From Streptomyces sp. Q6 (lineage in GTDB: Bacteria > Actinomycetota > Actinomycetes > Streptomycetales > Streptomycetaceae): DNA of 64,000 nucleotides. The notes beneath the pieces were generated by a model. The model did no database searches. It was not told where the DNA came from and saw only the letters and a list, made by a program, of their open reading frames with translations. The stretch spans positions 7,874,001 to 7,938,000 of the forward strand of contig NZ_CP146022.1 in the NCBI RefSeq assembly GCF_036967205.1, written 5' to 3'. The first letter of the stretch is position 1; every line of letters starts with the position of its first letter. The translations under genes were made by a program, and so were the position numbers. Of the stretch, positions 17,181-25,738 are shown in pieces.

Positions 17181-17452
17181 ATGGATGAACAGGAGTTCTT
17201 GCAGGGCAGGGTCTACGGCGCCGATCACGACGACGCGGCCCCGCGCCCCGGGCGCCGCTACGCGGAACTGGTGGGCGGCCCGCTCGACGGCCTGCTGCTC
17301 GACGTCACCGAGGCGGCCGACACGGACCCGCCGGGGGAGATCGCGCTGCCCACGGAGCTCGGCGCGTTCGGCGCGGGCGGCCGGGCGCTGTACGGGCCGG
17401 CCGCCGGGGAGCGGGCCGTGCCCGGCTGGTGTGGCGGGGGGACACGCCCTGA
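17181..17452 (+). pseudogene. Small conserved Streptomyces-type protein, frame-disrupted at its C-terminus
   Basis: From ATG 17181 the frame encodes MDEQEFLQGRVYGADHDD, RYAELVGGPLDGLLLDVTEA and LPTELGAFGAGGRALYGP, which I recall as a small conserved hypothetical family in streptomycetes. It then has no stop and runs in frame into the downstream GlxA-type regulator. Moving frame within the G run at 17436-17441 instead gives a GDTP tail and an immediate TGA at 17450-17452. I therefore treat it as a ~90-residue protein with an indel in the G run. Function is unknown. Confidence 0.5.
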
Positions 17453-17471
17453 GAGGCGCCCGCGTAGGCTC

Positions 17472-18434
17472 GTGCGCGTGTCCGACTCTCGCCTGCGCCG
17501 CGTCGCCGTCCTCGTGCTCGAAGGGGCCAAGCCGCTCGATGTCGGCATCCCCGCGCAGGTGTTCACGACCCGCGCGAGCATGCCGTACGAGGTGCGGGTG
17601 TGCGGCGCGGCCGCCGGGCTCGTGACCGGCGGGGACGGACTCTCGTACGCCGTCGCGCACGGCCTGGAAGCGCTGGAGTGGGCGGAGATCGTCTTCATCC
17701 CCGGATACCGCTTCCCGGACCGCGAGGACCCGCCGAAGCCCGTCGTCGACGCGCTGGTCGCCGCCCACGACCGGGGTGCGCGCCTCGCCGCCATCTCGAC
17801 CGGCGCCTTCGCCCTCGCCGCGACCGGCCTGCTCGACGGCCGCCGCGCCACGACGCACTGGCACTACACCCGCGCCCTCGCCGCGCGGCACCCGCACATC
17901 CAGGTCGACGAGAACGTCCTGTTCGTCGACGAGGGCAGCGTCCTGACGTCGGCCGGCGCCGCCTCCGGCATCGACCTGTGCCTGCACATCCTGCGCGGCG
18001 ACCTCGGCGTCGCCGCCTCCAACCACGCGGCCCGGCGCCTCGTCGCGGCGCCCTACCGCAGCGGCGGCCAGGCCCAGTACGTGCCGCGCAGCGTGCCCGA
18101 ACCGCTCGGCGAACGGTTCGCGGCCACCCGCGAATGGGCCCTGCACCGGCTCGGCGAACCCCTCACCCTGGAGATCCTCGCCCAGCACGCGGCGGTGTCC
18201 GCGCGCACCTTCTCCCGACGGTTCGTCAAAGAGACCGGCTACACGCCGATGCAGTGGGTGATGCGGGCCCGCGTCGACATGGCCCGCGAACTCCTGGAGC
18301 GGTCGGAGCGCGGCGTCGAGCAGATCGCGGCCGACGTCGGTCTCGGCACCGGGGCGAACCTGCGCCTCCACTTCCAGCGCATCCTCGGGACCACCCCCAG
18401 CGAGTACCGACGCACCTTCGCCCAGGGCGAATAG
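17472..18434 (+). CDS. GlxA-family transcriptional regulator (DJ-1/PfpI domain plus AraC HTH)
   Basis: About 320 residues from GTG 17472 (GTG 17478 is equally possible). Residues ~5-180 form a DJ-1/PfpI-like sensor (VAVLVLEGAKPLDVGIPAQVF, ISTGAFALAATGLLDGRRATTHW). The usual cysteine of the nucleophile elbow is replaced by Thr-Gly (AISTGAF), typical of non-catalytic GlxA regulators. Residues ~215-315 are an AraC double helix-turn-helix (LEILAQHAAVSARTFSRRFVKETGYTPMQWVMRARVDMARELLE, then IAADVGLGTGANLRLHFQRILGTTPSEYRRTF). Without correction the frame is open back to 17181, producing an apparent fusion with the preceding small protein that I consider artificial. The regulated genes are unknown. 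Confidence 0.85.
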   Translation: MRVSDSRLRRVAVLVLEGAKPLDVGIPAQVFTTRASMPYEVRVCGAAAGLVTGGDGLSYAVAHGLEALEWAEIVFIPGYRFPDREDPPKPVVDALVAAHDRGARLAAISTGAFALAATGLLDGRRATTHWHYTRALAARHPHIQVDENVLFVDEGSVLTSAGAASGIDLCLHILRGDLGVAASNHAARRLVAAPYRSGGQAQYVPRSVPEPLGERFAATREWALHRLGEPLTLEILAQHAAVSARTFSRRFVKETGYTPMQWVMRARVDMARELLERSERGVEQIAADVGLGTGANLRLHFQRILGTTPSEYRRTFAQGE

Positions 18435-18543
18435 CGCTCCTCCGCGGGGGTGTCGCGATCCTTGCGGATCGTGGCGATCGCGCCACTGTCGACGGCCGCC
18501 GCGGCGCGCGAGCCTGGAGGGGCGAACGGAAGGGACACCACTC

Positions 18544-19542
18544 ATGACTCGCATCGCCATCAACGGATTCGGCCGCATCGGACGCAACGTGCTGCGCGCC
18601 CTGCTCGAGCGCGACAGCGGCCTGGAGATCGTGGCCGTCAACGACCTCACCGAACCCGCCGCCCTCGCCCGGCTGCTGGCCTTCGACTCCACGGCCGGCC
18701 GCCTCGGCCGCCCCGTCTCGGTCGACGGCGACACCCTCGTCGTCGACGGCCACCGGATCAAGGTCCTCGCCGAGCGTGAGCCCGCGAAGCTGCCCTGGGC
18801 CGAACTCGGCGTCGACCTCGTCCTGGAGGCCACCGGCCGCTTCACCTCGGCGAAGGCCGCGCAGGCCCACATCGACGCGGGTGCGCGCAAGGTCCTGGTC
18901 GGCGCGCCGTCCGACGGCGCCGACGTCACGCTCGCCTACGGGGTCAACACCGAGGCGTACGACCCGGCCGCGCACACCATCGTGTCGAACGCCTCCTGCA
19001 CCACCAACGCGCTCGCGCCGCTGGCCGCCGTCCTCGACGAACTCGCCGGGATCGAGCACGGTTTCATGACCACGGTGCACGCCTACACGCAGGAGCAGAA
19101 CCTCCAGGACGGGCCGCACCGCGACCCGCGCCGCGCCCGCAACGCCGCCATCAACATCGTGCCGACCACCACCGGCGCGGCCAAGGCGATCGGCAAGGTC
19201 CTGCCGGGCCTGGACGGCAAGCTCTCCGGTGACTCCATCCGCGTACCGGTCCCCGTCGGCTCGATCGTCGAGCTGAACACGACGGTCGCCCGCGACGTGA
19301 GCCGCGAGGAGGTCCTGGCCGCCTACCGCGCCGCCGCCGACGGCCCCCTCAAGGGCATCCTGGAGTACTCGCAGGACGCGCTCGTCTCCTCCGACATCAC
19401 CGGCAACCCGGCGTCGTCGATCTTCGACTCGGAGCTGACCCGCGTCGACGGCCGCCACATCAAGGTCGTCGCCTGGTACGACAACGAGTGGGGCTTCTCG
19501 AACCGCGTGATCGACACCCTGGAACTCCTCGCCGGACGCTGA
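18544..19542 (+). CDS. gap: Glyceraldehyde-3-phosphate dehydrogenase, type I
   Basis: A 332-residue glycolytic enzyme that oxidises glyceraldehyde 3-phosphate with NAD+. The Rossmann motif INGFGRIGR is at residues 6-14, the catalytic cysteine is Cys152 in SNASCTTN, and the general base is His179 in TTVHAYT. The C-terminal WYDNEWGFSNR signature is intact. The start follows GGAAGGGA. It is monocistronic and ends at a perfect hairpin. Streptomycetes often have more than one gap gene, and this window cannot show whether it is the main glycolytic copy. Confidence 0.95.
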   Translation: MTRIAINGFGRIGRNVLRALLERDSGLEIVAVNDLTEPAALARLLAFDSTAGRLGRPVSVDGDTLVVDGHRIKVLAEREPAKLPWAELGVDLVLEATGRFTSAKAAQAHIDAGARKVLVGAPSDGADVTLAYGVNTEAYDPAAHTIVSNASCTTNALAPLAAVLDELAGIEHGFMTTVHAYTQEQNLQDGPHRDPRRARNAAINIVPTTTGAAKAIGKVLPGLDGKLSGDSIRVPVPVGSIVELNTTVARDVSREEVLAAYRAAADGPLKGILEYSQDALVSSDITGNPASSIFDSELTRVDGRHIKVVAWYDNEWGFSNRVIDTLELLAGR

Positions 19543-19560
19543 TCACCTGCGCGCGCACGA

Positions 19561-19590
19561 GCGGGGCGGCACCCATCGGTGCCGCCCCGC
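19561..19590. terminator. Bidirectional hairpin between gap and bL37
   Basis: GCGGGGCGGCACC, a CATC tetraloop, and the exact complement GGTGCCGCCCCGC: a perfect 13-bp stem 18 bases past the gap stop and 16 bases past the convergent bL37 stop. Confidence 0.85.
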
Positions 19591-19606
19591 CGCCGTCGTA
19601 CCGCCC

Positions 19607-19684
19607 TCAGGACTGCGGACGGCTGCCGTGGTTCGCGCCGTTCTTACGACGGGCCCTCTTCTTACGGCGTCGCTTCGAGGACAT
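19607..19684 (-). CDS. 50S ribosomal protein bL37
   Basis: A 25-residue, extremely basic protein encoded on the minus strand: it starts MSSKRRRKKRARRKNG and ends ANHGSRPQS. The pattern KRxRKKRxRRK...ANHGxRP matches the ~24-residue bL37 seen in mycobacterial 50S structures, where it sits in a 23S rRNA pocket. The ATG at 19684 follows a strong GGAGG (minus strand CTGGGAGGTAGCG). The gene is far shorter than usual ORF cut-offs, so automated annotation may miss it. Confidence 0.78.
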   Translation of the reverse strand: MSSKRRRKKRARRKNGANHGSRPQS

Positions 19685-19825
19685 CGCTACCTCCCAGGTG
19701 GTGTGCGGACATGACGTTCTCCCTGGCAAGCGGTGTCCAGGTGAGCATGCGGCCGCCTACCCGGGCGCACGCGGGAGATACCGTGGCGTGGATCACGGAA
19801 CACGCGAGCGACGTACGGGGGAGCG

Positions 19826-20173
19826 GTGACGCAGGACGAGAGCAGGGCCACGTGGGGGCTGATGATGTCGTGTCTGCACGGCGGGGTCGGCGGACCGCAC
19901 TGGGGCACCAGGGCCGCCGGGCACGTGAGCGGAACGCGGCGCGAGGCGCGGGACGCGTTGCACCGGCACGTGCTTGCCTTCGAGCCGAGGAAACCGCTCA
20001 ACCTGGTGCGGCGCACGGTGTACGAGGAGGGGGAGGGGTATCTCGTGATAGCCGAGGGGATGACCCAGACCTTCGAGTACCGGTTCACGCTCTCCCGCGT
20101 CGTCCACGACACCGCACAGCAGCCGGCGGTCCCGGCCGTCCCACCGCCGCCACTCGCGCCGCCGTCCCTGTGA
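19826..20173 (+). CDS. Conserved hypothetical protein
   Basis: A 115-residue protein from GTG 19826, which follows GGGGGAG. Residues 1-90 look folded (SRATWGLMMSCLHGG, RREARDALHRHVLAFEPRKPLN, VYEEGEGYLVIAEGMTQTFEYRFTLS); the last ~20 are a proline-rich tail. No catalytic motif, signal peptide or membrane helix is seen. I do not recognise a function. Confidence 0.6.
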   Translation: MTQDESRATWGLMMSCLHGGVGGPHWGTRAAGHVSGTRREARDALHRHVLAFEPRKPLNLVRRTVYEEGEGYLVIAEGMTQTFEYRFTLSRVVHDTAQQPAVPAVPPPPLAPPSL

Positions 20174-20347
20174 GGTGGCCGAAGCCGCCGACTCCCCGTC
20201 CGCGTACGGATATCAGGGCCGTCTCAGGGTTCTCCCGGAGAGTGGGCGGTCGCGGCCGGGGAACCTGTGCTGCGACGGCCGTCTCCCGGAAGGGTCCTGG
20301 AGAGGCCGTCCCGGAATAGGCCGAGAGGCCTGGAGGGACGAACAGGC

Positions 20348-20611
20348 ATGGACATCTCCGGAATCATCAGCGCGATCGTCATCGGCGTGATCATCGGCGT
20401 CCTCGGACGACTCGTCATCCCCGGCCGACAGCGCATCGGCATCATCTGGACGATCCTGGTCGGCATCGCGGCCGCCTTCGTCGGAACCGCCGTCGCCGCC
20501 GCGTTCGACGTCGCGGACACCAACGGCATCGACTGGATCGAGCTGGCCATCCAGATCGGCCTGGCCGCGCTCGGCGTCGTGGGAGTGGAGCGCGCCAAGG
20601 GCCGCCGCTGA
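20348..20611 (+). CDS. GlsB/YeaQ/YmgE-family stress-response membrane protein
   Basis: An 87-residue integral membrane protein with three hydrophobic helices: GIISAIVIGVIIGVLGRLVIPGRQ, IGIIWTILVGIAAAFVGTAVAAAF and IELAIQIGLAALGVVGV. The glycine-rich first helix followed by GRLVIPGRQ is the family signature (transglycosylase-associated or YmgE-like). ATG 20348 follows GGAGGGACGAACAGGC; the longer open frame upstream is not coding. Members are induced by envelope or general stress; the mechanism is not known. Confidence 0.85.
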   Translation: MDISGIISAIVIGVIIGVLGRLVIPGRQRIGIIWTILVGIAAAFVGTAVAAAFDVADTNGIDWIELAIQIGLAALGVVGVERAKGRR

Positions 20612-20675
20612 CCTCGCGCCCGAATGGCGTCCCGCGGATGTGTTTGTGGCGGCCGGATGCGGCTAACCGGGCCCT

Positions 20676-21070
20676 ATGGCGAACTCACAGGACAAGGACG
20701 TCAAGGACGTCAAGGACGTCAACGAAGAGACCGGCCGCGCGACCAGGGCCGGCCGGAACGCGGCGGCCAAGGCGGAGTCCGCGGGCGCCGAGGAGCGCGC
20801 GCCGCGACCGGCGCGGGCGACGCCGTGGGGCGCGCGGCGACGACGACCGGCGCCGCGCTCACCAGCGCCCGTGAGGGCGTGGTCGCGACGGCCGGACAGG
20901 TCGCCTCCGCGGCCACCACGGCGTGGACCGTACTGAAGAACCGCAAGATCGTCGCCGCGGGCGCGACGGCCTCCGTGGCCGCGCTGACCGCGGCGTCGTA
21001 CGCGGCCGGACGCCGTGCCGAACGCGGCACGCACGGTCCGATCACCCGCCTCACCGGCGGACGCGTCTGA
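20676..21070 (+). pseudogene. Small basic single-helix membrane protein, frameshifted
   Basis: The first frame begins MANSQDKD with a KDV triplet repeated three times (a 9-base DNA repeat at ~20697-20723) and reads to ...AKAESAGAEER. The second frame continues with AATGAGDAVGRAATTTG, a helix IVAAGATASVAALTAASYAAG and a basic tail RRAERGTHGPITRLTGGRV ending at 21070. Removing one GC unit from the GCGCGC tract at 20795-20802 joins them into ~131 residues. An N-terminal charged coil followed by one helix suggests a membrane-anchored protein of unknown function. A hairpin follows 41 bases after the stop. Confidence 0.6.
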
Positions 21071-21110
21071 CCGGCCGAGGCCGCGCGCCGGCGACCGGAC
21101 AAGGGCCCGG

Positions 21111-21141
21111 AGCGCCCCGACGGACCATCCGTCGGGGCGCT
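21111..21141. terminator. Perfect 14-bp hairpin
   Basis: AGCGCCCCGACGGA, a CCA loop, and TCCGTCGGGGCGCT. It follows the frameshifted small membrane protein gene and precedes the promoter region of the gene at 21321. Confidence 0.8.
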
Positions 21142-21320
21142 TCGCGCGCCCCGACGCGCCGACCGCGTGCGCCGCCCCGTGCATCAACCTCCGCTCCCCG
21201 CGCCGTCGGCTCTCCCTCTGCGCGTGCTGTGCGCCCCCGTTCGGGGGTTCGCTCCGGGCGCGACCCGGTGATAACGCTGGAGACACGGGCTCACCGGACG
21301 GGGTGATGAAAGGAATCGGC

Positions 21321-21752
21321 ATGGCACACGAGGCAACTCTGGAAGCGGGGCGGCTGTCCGCCATAGTGAAGATCCTGGACCGGGCCGGCGGCCACCTCAG
21401 CGCCGCGGTCCACGAGCGGGCACTGACGCCCGCGCATCCCGACGACGGGCACGCCGCCGGGATCCAGTCGCTGCTCGACGTCTCGCGCAGCGCCTCGTAC
21501 GACGTCACCTGTGCCGTCCGCCACGCGTGCAGCGGGGATCTGCGGCGGGCCCAGGCCCATCTCGAAGCGGCCCGTTCGGCGCCCGACAAATTCGCCGTCC
21601 CGGCCACCGACATGCCCCGTCCGCTGCCCTCGGGCGTGCGCACGGCGCTGCAACTCCTGCGCGGGATCTCGGGGTTCTTCAGCGCGGAGACGGAGGACGC
21701 GTTCGTCCGAGCGCTGCGCATCGACGCGGCGGCGGGGCGCACCGCGGGCTGA
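21321..21752 (+). CDS. Conserved hypothetical protein
   Basis: A 143-residue, mainly helical protein. ATG 21321 is chosen because AAAGGAA lies 6 bases upstream; ATG 21306 is in frame. Helices with conserved-looking polar faces are visible (GRLSAIVKILDRAGGHLSAAVHERAL, SLLDVSRSASYDVTCAVRHACSGDLRRAQAHLEAAR, LLRGISGFFSAETEDAFVRAL). There is no signal peptide or known motif. It stands just upstream of the PucR gene but has its own stop and a 73-base gap. Confidence 0.6.
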   Translation: MAHEATLEAGRLSAIVKILDRAGGHLSAAVHERALTPAHPDDGHAAGIQSLLDVSRSASYDVTCAVRHACSGDLRRAQAHLEAARSAPDKFAVPATDMPRPLPSGVRTALQLLRGISGFFSAETEDAFVRALRIDAAAGRTAG

Positions 21753-21825
21753 CCGGGGCGCGGCCCGGAAGCGGTTCGTATGCTGGGGCGATGATCGCAG
21801 GCACCACGCGCACGGCCGGGACCGC

Positions 21826-23465
21826 GTGAACCCCGCCGCCGCGCACGACGTCACCCTCCGCACGCTCCTCGCGTACGACGACGAGGGCATCCTGCGTCTG
21901 GTGCTCGCCCCGGCCGGACAGGACGTCGCCGTCCGCGGCCTGGTCATCGGCGACGAGGACGCGCGGCGGCCGCACGACGGGCGGATCGTGCTCGTGACGG
22001 GCCTGCCCGCCGACCCCGGCGCGGCGGCGCGCGCGGTGCGCGAGGCCGCCCGGCGCGGCGCCGCCGCGGTCGTGGTGCGCTGCGCGGAGCACGAGCCGCC
22101 GCCCGCCGACGTCGTCGCCGCGGCACAGGAGACCGGGATCGCCGTGCTGGCCAGGGCGGAGTGGGCGGACTGGTCCGACACGCTCGAACTGCTCCGCTCG
22201 GCGACCGCGTTCGCCCTCGTCGGCACCGGGGAGCGGCCCGCCGGGGACATCGCCGGCGGCGACCTCGCCGTACTCGCCGAGGAGACCGCCCGGCACTGCC
22301 AGGCCTCGATCACGGTGGAGGACACCCGGTTCCGGGTCCTCGCCCACTCCGACACCAGCCCGGACGCCGACCCGGTGCGCCGCTCGACGATCCTCAGCGG
22401 CAAGGTGCCCGACCGGCGCGTCGCCCAACTGCGGCGCAGCGGACTGCTGCGCGCCCTGTGGACCTCCCGCGACGTCATCCACCGGGCGGCCGACGGCGAC
22501 GATCCGGAGCGGCTGATCGTCGCCATCCGCAGCGGGGGCGAGATCCTCGGCTCGATCTGGGCGGCGGCCGACGGGCGCAGCTTCTCCCCGGACGCGGCCG
22601 AGGCGCTGCGCAGGGCCGCCGACGCCGCGGTCCCGCACCTGCTGCGCGACCGGCTGCGCATGAGCGGCAGCCGACGCCGCGAGGAGCACGCGCTGCGCGC
22701 CCTGCTGCGCGGCGAGGGCGATCTCGGCGCCCACGTCTGGTCCCTGGGACTCGCACCCGAGGTGCCCTGCGTCGTGCTGATCGCGGAGCGGGTCGGCGCC
22801 CCGCGGGGCCCGGCGAACGCAGCCTCCAGACGCTCGCGCTCCAGGCGACGGCCCACCGTTCCACCGTGCGCGTGCTGCGCGAGAGCGACCGCGTCACCCT
22901 GCTGCTGCCCGTCGCCGCCGACGGCGACCGGGAGGCGCGGGCCCTCGCCCGTGAACTCGACTCCCTGGCCGACACGCTGCCCGACGCGCCCGCCGTCCGC
23001 ATCGGCGCCGGGCACCAGGTGGCCTCGCCGCTGGACGCGGCCGACTCCTGCGAGCGGGCCCGGCTCGTCGTGCGCGCGCTGCGTGAACGCGAGGCACGCG
23101 CCGCCCGCATGCCCGCCGGCACCGCCCCGCCGCCGCGGCACGCGGGACCGGACGACGTGGCCGAGACCGTCACCGTGCTCACCGTGCTCGACGCGATCGG
23201 ACCGCTGTGGGAACGGCACGGGGGACCCGTCCAGGACATGGTCCGCGCCGACCTCGCCGCCGGGGGAGAGCTCGTCCGCTCGCTCACCGCCTACCTGGAC
23301 GCGGGCGGCGACGTCCCCCGCGCCGCACAGCTCCTCGTCCTGCACCCCAACACCCTGCGCTACCGGCTGCGGCGGGTTCGCGAGCGCTTCGGCGTGGACC
23401 TCGACGACCCGGACACCCGGCTCGTCGTCACGCTCGCCGTCCGCCTCGCACAGGCCGCGATCTGA
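21826..23465 (+). pseudogene. PucR/CdaR-family transcriptional regulator, frameshifted
   Basis: The first frame from GTG 21826 encodes the N-terminal PucR sensor (VTLRTLLAYDDEGILRLV, VRGLVIGDED) and a central GAF-like region (ASITVEDTRFRVLAHSD). It shifts near 22812, where restoring one G in CCCGGCGAAC rejoins frames. The second frame gives the GGDEF-like remnant (AVRIGAGHQVASPLDAADSCERARL) and the C-terminal HTH_30 domain (YLDAGGDVPRAAQLLVLHPNTLRYRLRRVRERFGVDLDDPDTRLVVTLAVRLA). The intact protein would have ~547 residues. PucR regulators usually control an adjacent amine or purine catabolic gene, here the PLP decarboxylase 100 bases downstream on the same strand. Confidence 0.82.
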
Positions 23466-23565
23466 CCCGTTTTCCCCCGGTCTTGTGCGTACGGCACCAA
23501 GAGGCGCCGCGATTTTGTCCCGGGCCACGAAGACGGGGCGACGGCCCGGCGCGCAGGCTCGGCAG

Positions 23566-24930
23566 GTGACCTCCTGCGACGACGCCCCCACCGCCCCCCG
23601 CACCGCCGCCGACCGCGTCGGCCGCGTGCTGCGCCACGCCCTCGACCACGAGCTGCTCGGCACGGCCCAGCCCGTCGCCGGCTTCCTCGACACCGAAGGG
23701 ATCAGGGACACGGTCCACGCCCTGCACACGGCGTTCGAGCCGGTCCCCGACGTGCTGCACACCTTCGCCGTGAAAGCCTCCTCGCTCGTCCCGGTGCTGC
23801 GCCTGCTCGCCGACCTCGGCATGGGCTGCGAGGTGGCGAGCCCGGGAGAGATGCGACTCGCCCTCGACGCCGGATGCGCGCCCTCGCGGATCGTCCTCGA
23901 CTCGCCCGCCAAGACCCGCGAGGAGATCACCGAGGCGCTCGCGCGCGGCATCGCCCTCAACGCCGACAACTTCGACGAGCTGGACCGGATCGACGCCCTG
24001 CGGCCCGCCGACTGCGCGTCCGTGATCGGGCTGCGCGTCAATCCGCAGGTCGGCGGGGGCTCCATCGGCGCGATGAGCACCGCGACGAAGACCTCCAAGT
24101 TCGGTGTCGCGCTGCGCGACGAGGGCGGCCGCGAGCGCGTGCACCAGGCGTTCGCCGAGCGCCCCTGGCTGACCCGCCTGCACGCCCATGTCGGCTCGCA
24201 GGGCTGCCCGTTGGAGCTGATCGCCGAGGGCATCGCCGAGACCTACCGTCTCGCCGAGGAGATCAACGCCCGGCTCGGCAGGCGGCAGATCACGAGCCTC
24301 GACATCGGCGGCGGACTCCCCGTCAACTTCGCCGACGACACCGTGCGTCCCACGTACGACGACTACGTCGACGCGCTGCGCACCGCCGTGCCCGGCCTGT
24401 TCGAGGGGCGCTACGGCCTGGTCACCGAGTTCGGGCGGTCGCTGCTCGCCAAGAACGGGTTCATCGCCGCCCGCGTCGAGTACGCCAAGACGTCCGGCGG
24501 CCGCCGTATCGCCGTGACCCACGCCGGCGCGCAGACCGCGACCCGCACCGTCCTGATGCCCGGTTCCTGGCCGCTGCGCGTCGGCGCCTTCGACGCCCAT
24601 GGCCACCCCAAGTCCGGTGCGCCCGAAGTGCAGGACGTCGCGGGACCGTGCTGCTTCGCGGGCGACGTCGTCGCCGAGGCGCGCGAGCTGCCGCCGCTGG
24701 AGGAGGGCGACTTCGTCGTCCTCTACGACACGGGCGCCTACTACTTCTCCACCCCGTGGGCGTACAACAGCCTGCCCCGCCCGGGAGTTCACGGCTACGC
24801 GCTCGACGACGCCGCGGTGCGCTGCGTACCGGTCCGCGACGCGCAGACGCTCGACGAGATCGCGGCGGAGTCCGGCGCCCACCACGCCGACGGACTCCTC
24901 GGTCTCGCCCCGGAACCGGTCGGTGTCTGA
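23566..24930 (+). CDS. Fold-III PLP-dependent decarboxylase, diaminopimelate/ornithine decarboxylase-like
   Basis: A 454-residue fold-III PLP enzyme. The Schiff-base lysine lies in HTFAVKASSLVPVLRLL (~residue 68). Next come the phosphate-binding DIGGGLPVNF and the HAHVGSQG segment, and the C-terminal CCFAGDVVAE holds the cysteine contributed across the dimer. It differs from ordinary LysA: HAHVGSQG replaces HFHIGSQ, and the EPGR stretch that binds the distal substrate carboxylate reads TEFGRSLLAKNGF. Neighbours are a PucR regulator and a nitroreductase rather than threonine/lysine biosynthesis genes, so a catabolic or specialised amino-acid substrate is more likely than lysine synthesis. The start GTG 23566 is judged from family alignment; the ribosome binding site is weak. 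Confidence 0.8.
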   Translation: MTSCDDAPTAPRTAADRVGRVLRHALDHELLGTAQPVAGFLDTEGIRDTVHALHTAFEPVPDVLHTFAVKASSLVPVLRLLADLGMGCEVASPGEMRLALDAGCAPSRIVLDSPAKTREEITEALARGIALNADNFDELDRIDALRPADCASVIGLRVNPQVGGGSIGAMSTATKTSKFGVALRDEGGRERVHQAFAERPWLTRLHAHVGSQGCPLELIAEGIAETYRLAEEINARLGRRQITSLDIGGGLPVNFADDTVRPTYDDYVDALRTAVPGLFEGRYGLVTEFGRSLLAKNGFIAARVEYAKTSGGRRIAVTHAGAQTATRTVLMPGSWPLRVGAFDAHGHPKSGAPEVQDVAGPCCFAGDVVAEARELPPLEEGDFVVLYDTGAYYFSTPWAYNSLPRPGVHGYALDDAAVRCVPVRDAQTLDEIAAESGAHHADGLLGLAPEPVGV

Positions 24931-24996
24931 CAGACCGTCATCCGCGGTCCAGGGGGCGGTGATTCGGCCCGCAGAGCCGCCTCTACACTCCCGATC

Positions 24997-25734
24997 ATGA
25001 CCGAGACGACCACGGACACCCGTGCCGCCGACGACCGGAGCGACGAGCCCGCGCTCTTCGCCACCATGTCCACGATGCGGGCCATGCGCCGCCTGCGCCC
25101 CGACCCCGTACCCGACGAACTCCTCGACCAGCTCGTGCAGTCGGCGGTCTGGGGCCCCAGCGGCGGCAACATGCAGCGCTACGAGTACGTGGTCGTCACC
25201 GACCGCGCGGTGATGGCCGAACTCGCCCCGCTGTGGCGCCGCTGCGTCGACGCGTACCTGGCCACCACCGGCAAGTACGCGCCCGAGGGCATGGACGAGG
25301 CGGCGTACGGGCGGATGGTCGCGGCCATCGAGTACCAGCGCGACCACTTCGCGGACACCCCGGCACTGGTCATCCCCTGCTACCAGTTCCCGCCGCCGCG
25401 GATCGAGGCGGAGGGGCTGGCCGCGTCGGCCGCCGCGCTCGGCCCCGAGGCGACGGCCACCATGGCGGGGACCCAGGAACGCTTCATGGCGCTCGCGGAG
25501 GGGTCCTGTGTCTACCCGGGGGTGCAGAACCTGCTGCTCGCCGCCCGTGGCCTCGGGCTCGCGGCGAACATCACCATCTGGCACCTGATGCTCGAGGAGG
25601 AGTGGAAGGCGGCGCTCGGCATACCCGCCGACATGAGGACGTTCGCGGCGATTCCCGTGGGATGGCCGCTCGGCCGGTTCGGCCCGGTGCGCCGCCGCAC
25701 CGTCGCCGAGGTCGTGCACCGCGACCGCTGGTAG
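24997..25734 (+). CDS. Nitroreductase-family protein
   Basis: A 245-residue FMN-binding oxidoreductase. Family features are the N-terminal TMSTMRAMRRLRPDPVPDELLDQLVQSAVWGPSGGNMQ (FMN phosphate and isoalloxazine contacts), and PGVQNLLLAARGLGLAANITIW in the second half, followed by IPVGWPLGRFGPVRRR. Members reduce nitro-aromatics, quinones or enones with NAD(P)H, or act as dehalogenases/BluB-like enzymes. It is 66 bases downstream of the decarboxylase on the same strand and could belong to that unit. The substrate is unknown. Confidence 0.88.
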   Translation: MTETTTDTRAADDRSDEPALFATMSTMRAMRRLRPDPVPDELLDQLVQSAVWGPSGGNMQRYEYVVVTDRAVMAELAPLWRRCVDAYLATTGKYAPEGMDEAAYGRMVAAIEYQRDHFADTPALVIPCYQFPPPRIEAEGLAASAAALGPEATATMAGTQERFMALAEGSCVYPGVQNLLLAARGLGLAANITIWHLMLEEEWKAALGIPADMRTFAAIPVGWPLGRFGPVRRRTVAEVVHRDRW

Positions 25735-25738
25735 GACG

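Noticed and set aside
21511-24930. An 1139-codon open frame that would fuse the PucR regulator to the decarboxylase
   Set aside because: Between ~22815 and 23566 the frame is off the PucR coding frame, and its translation there is low-complexity. The regulator and the decarboxylase are separate genes that happen to share a frame without stops.
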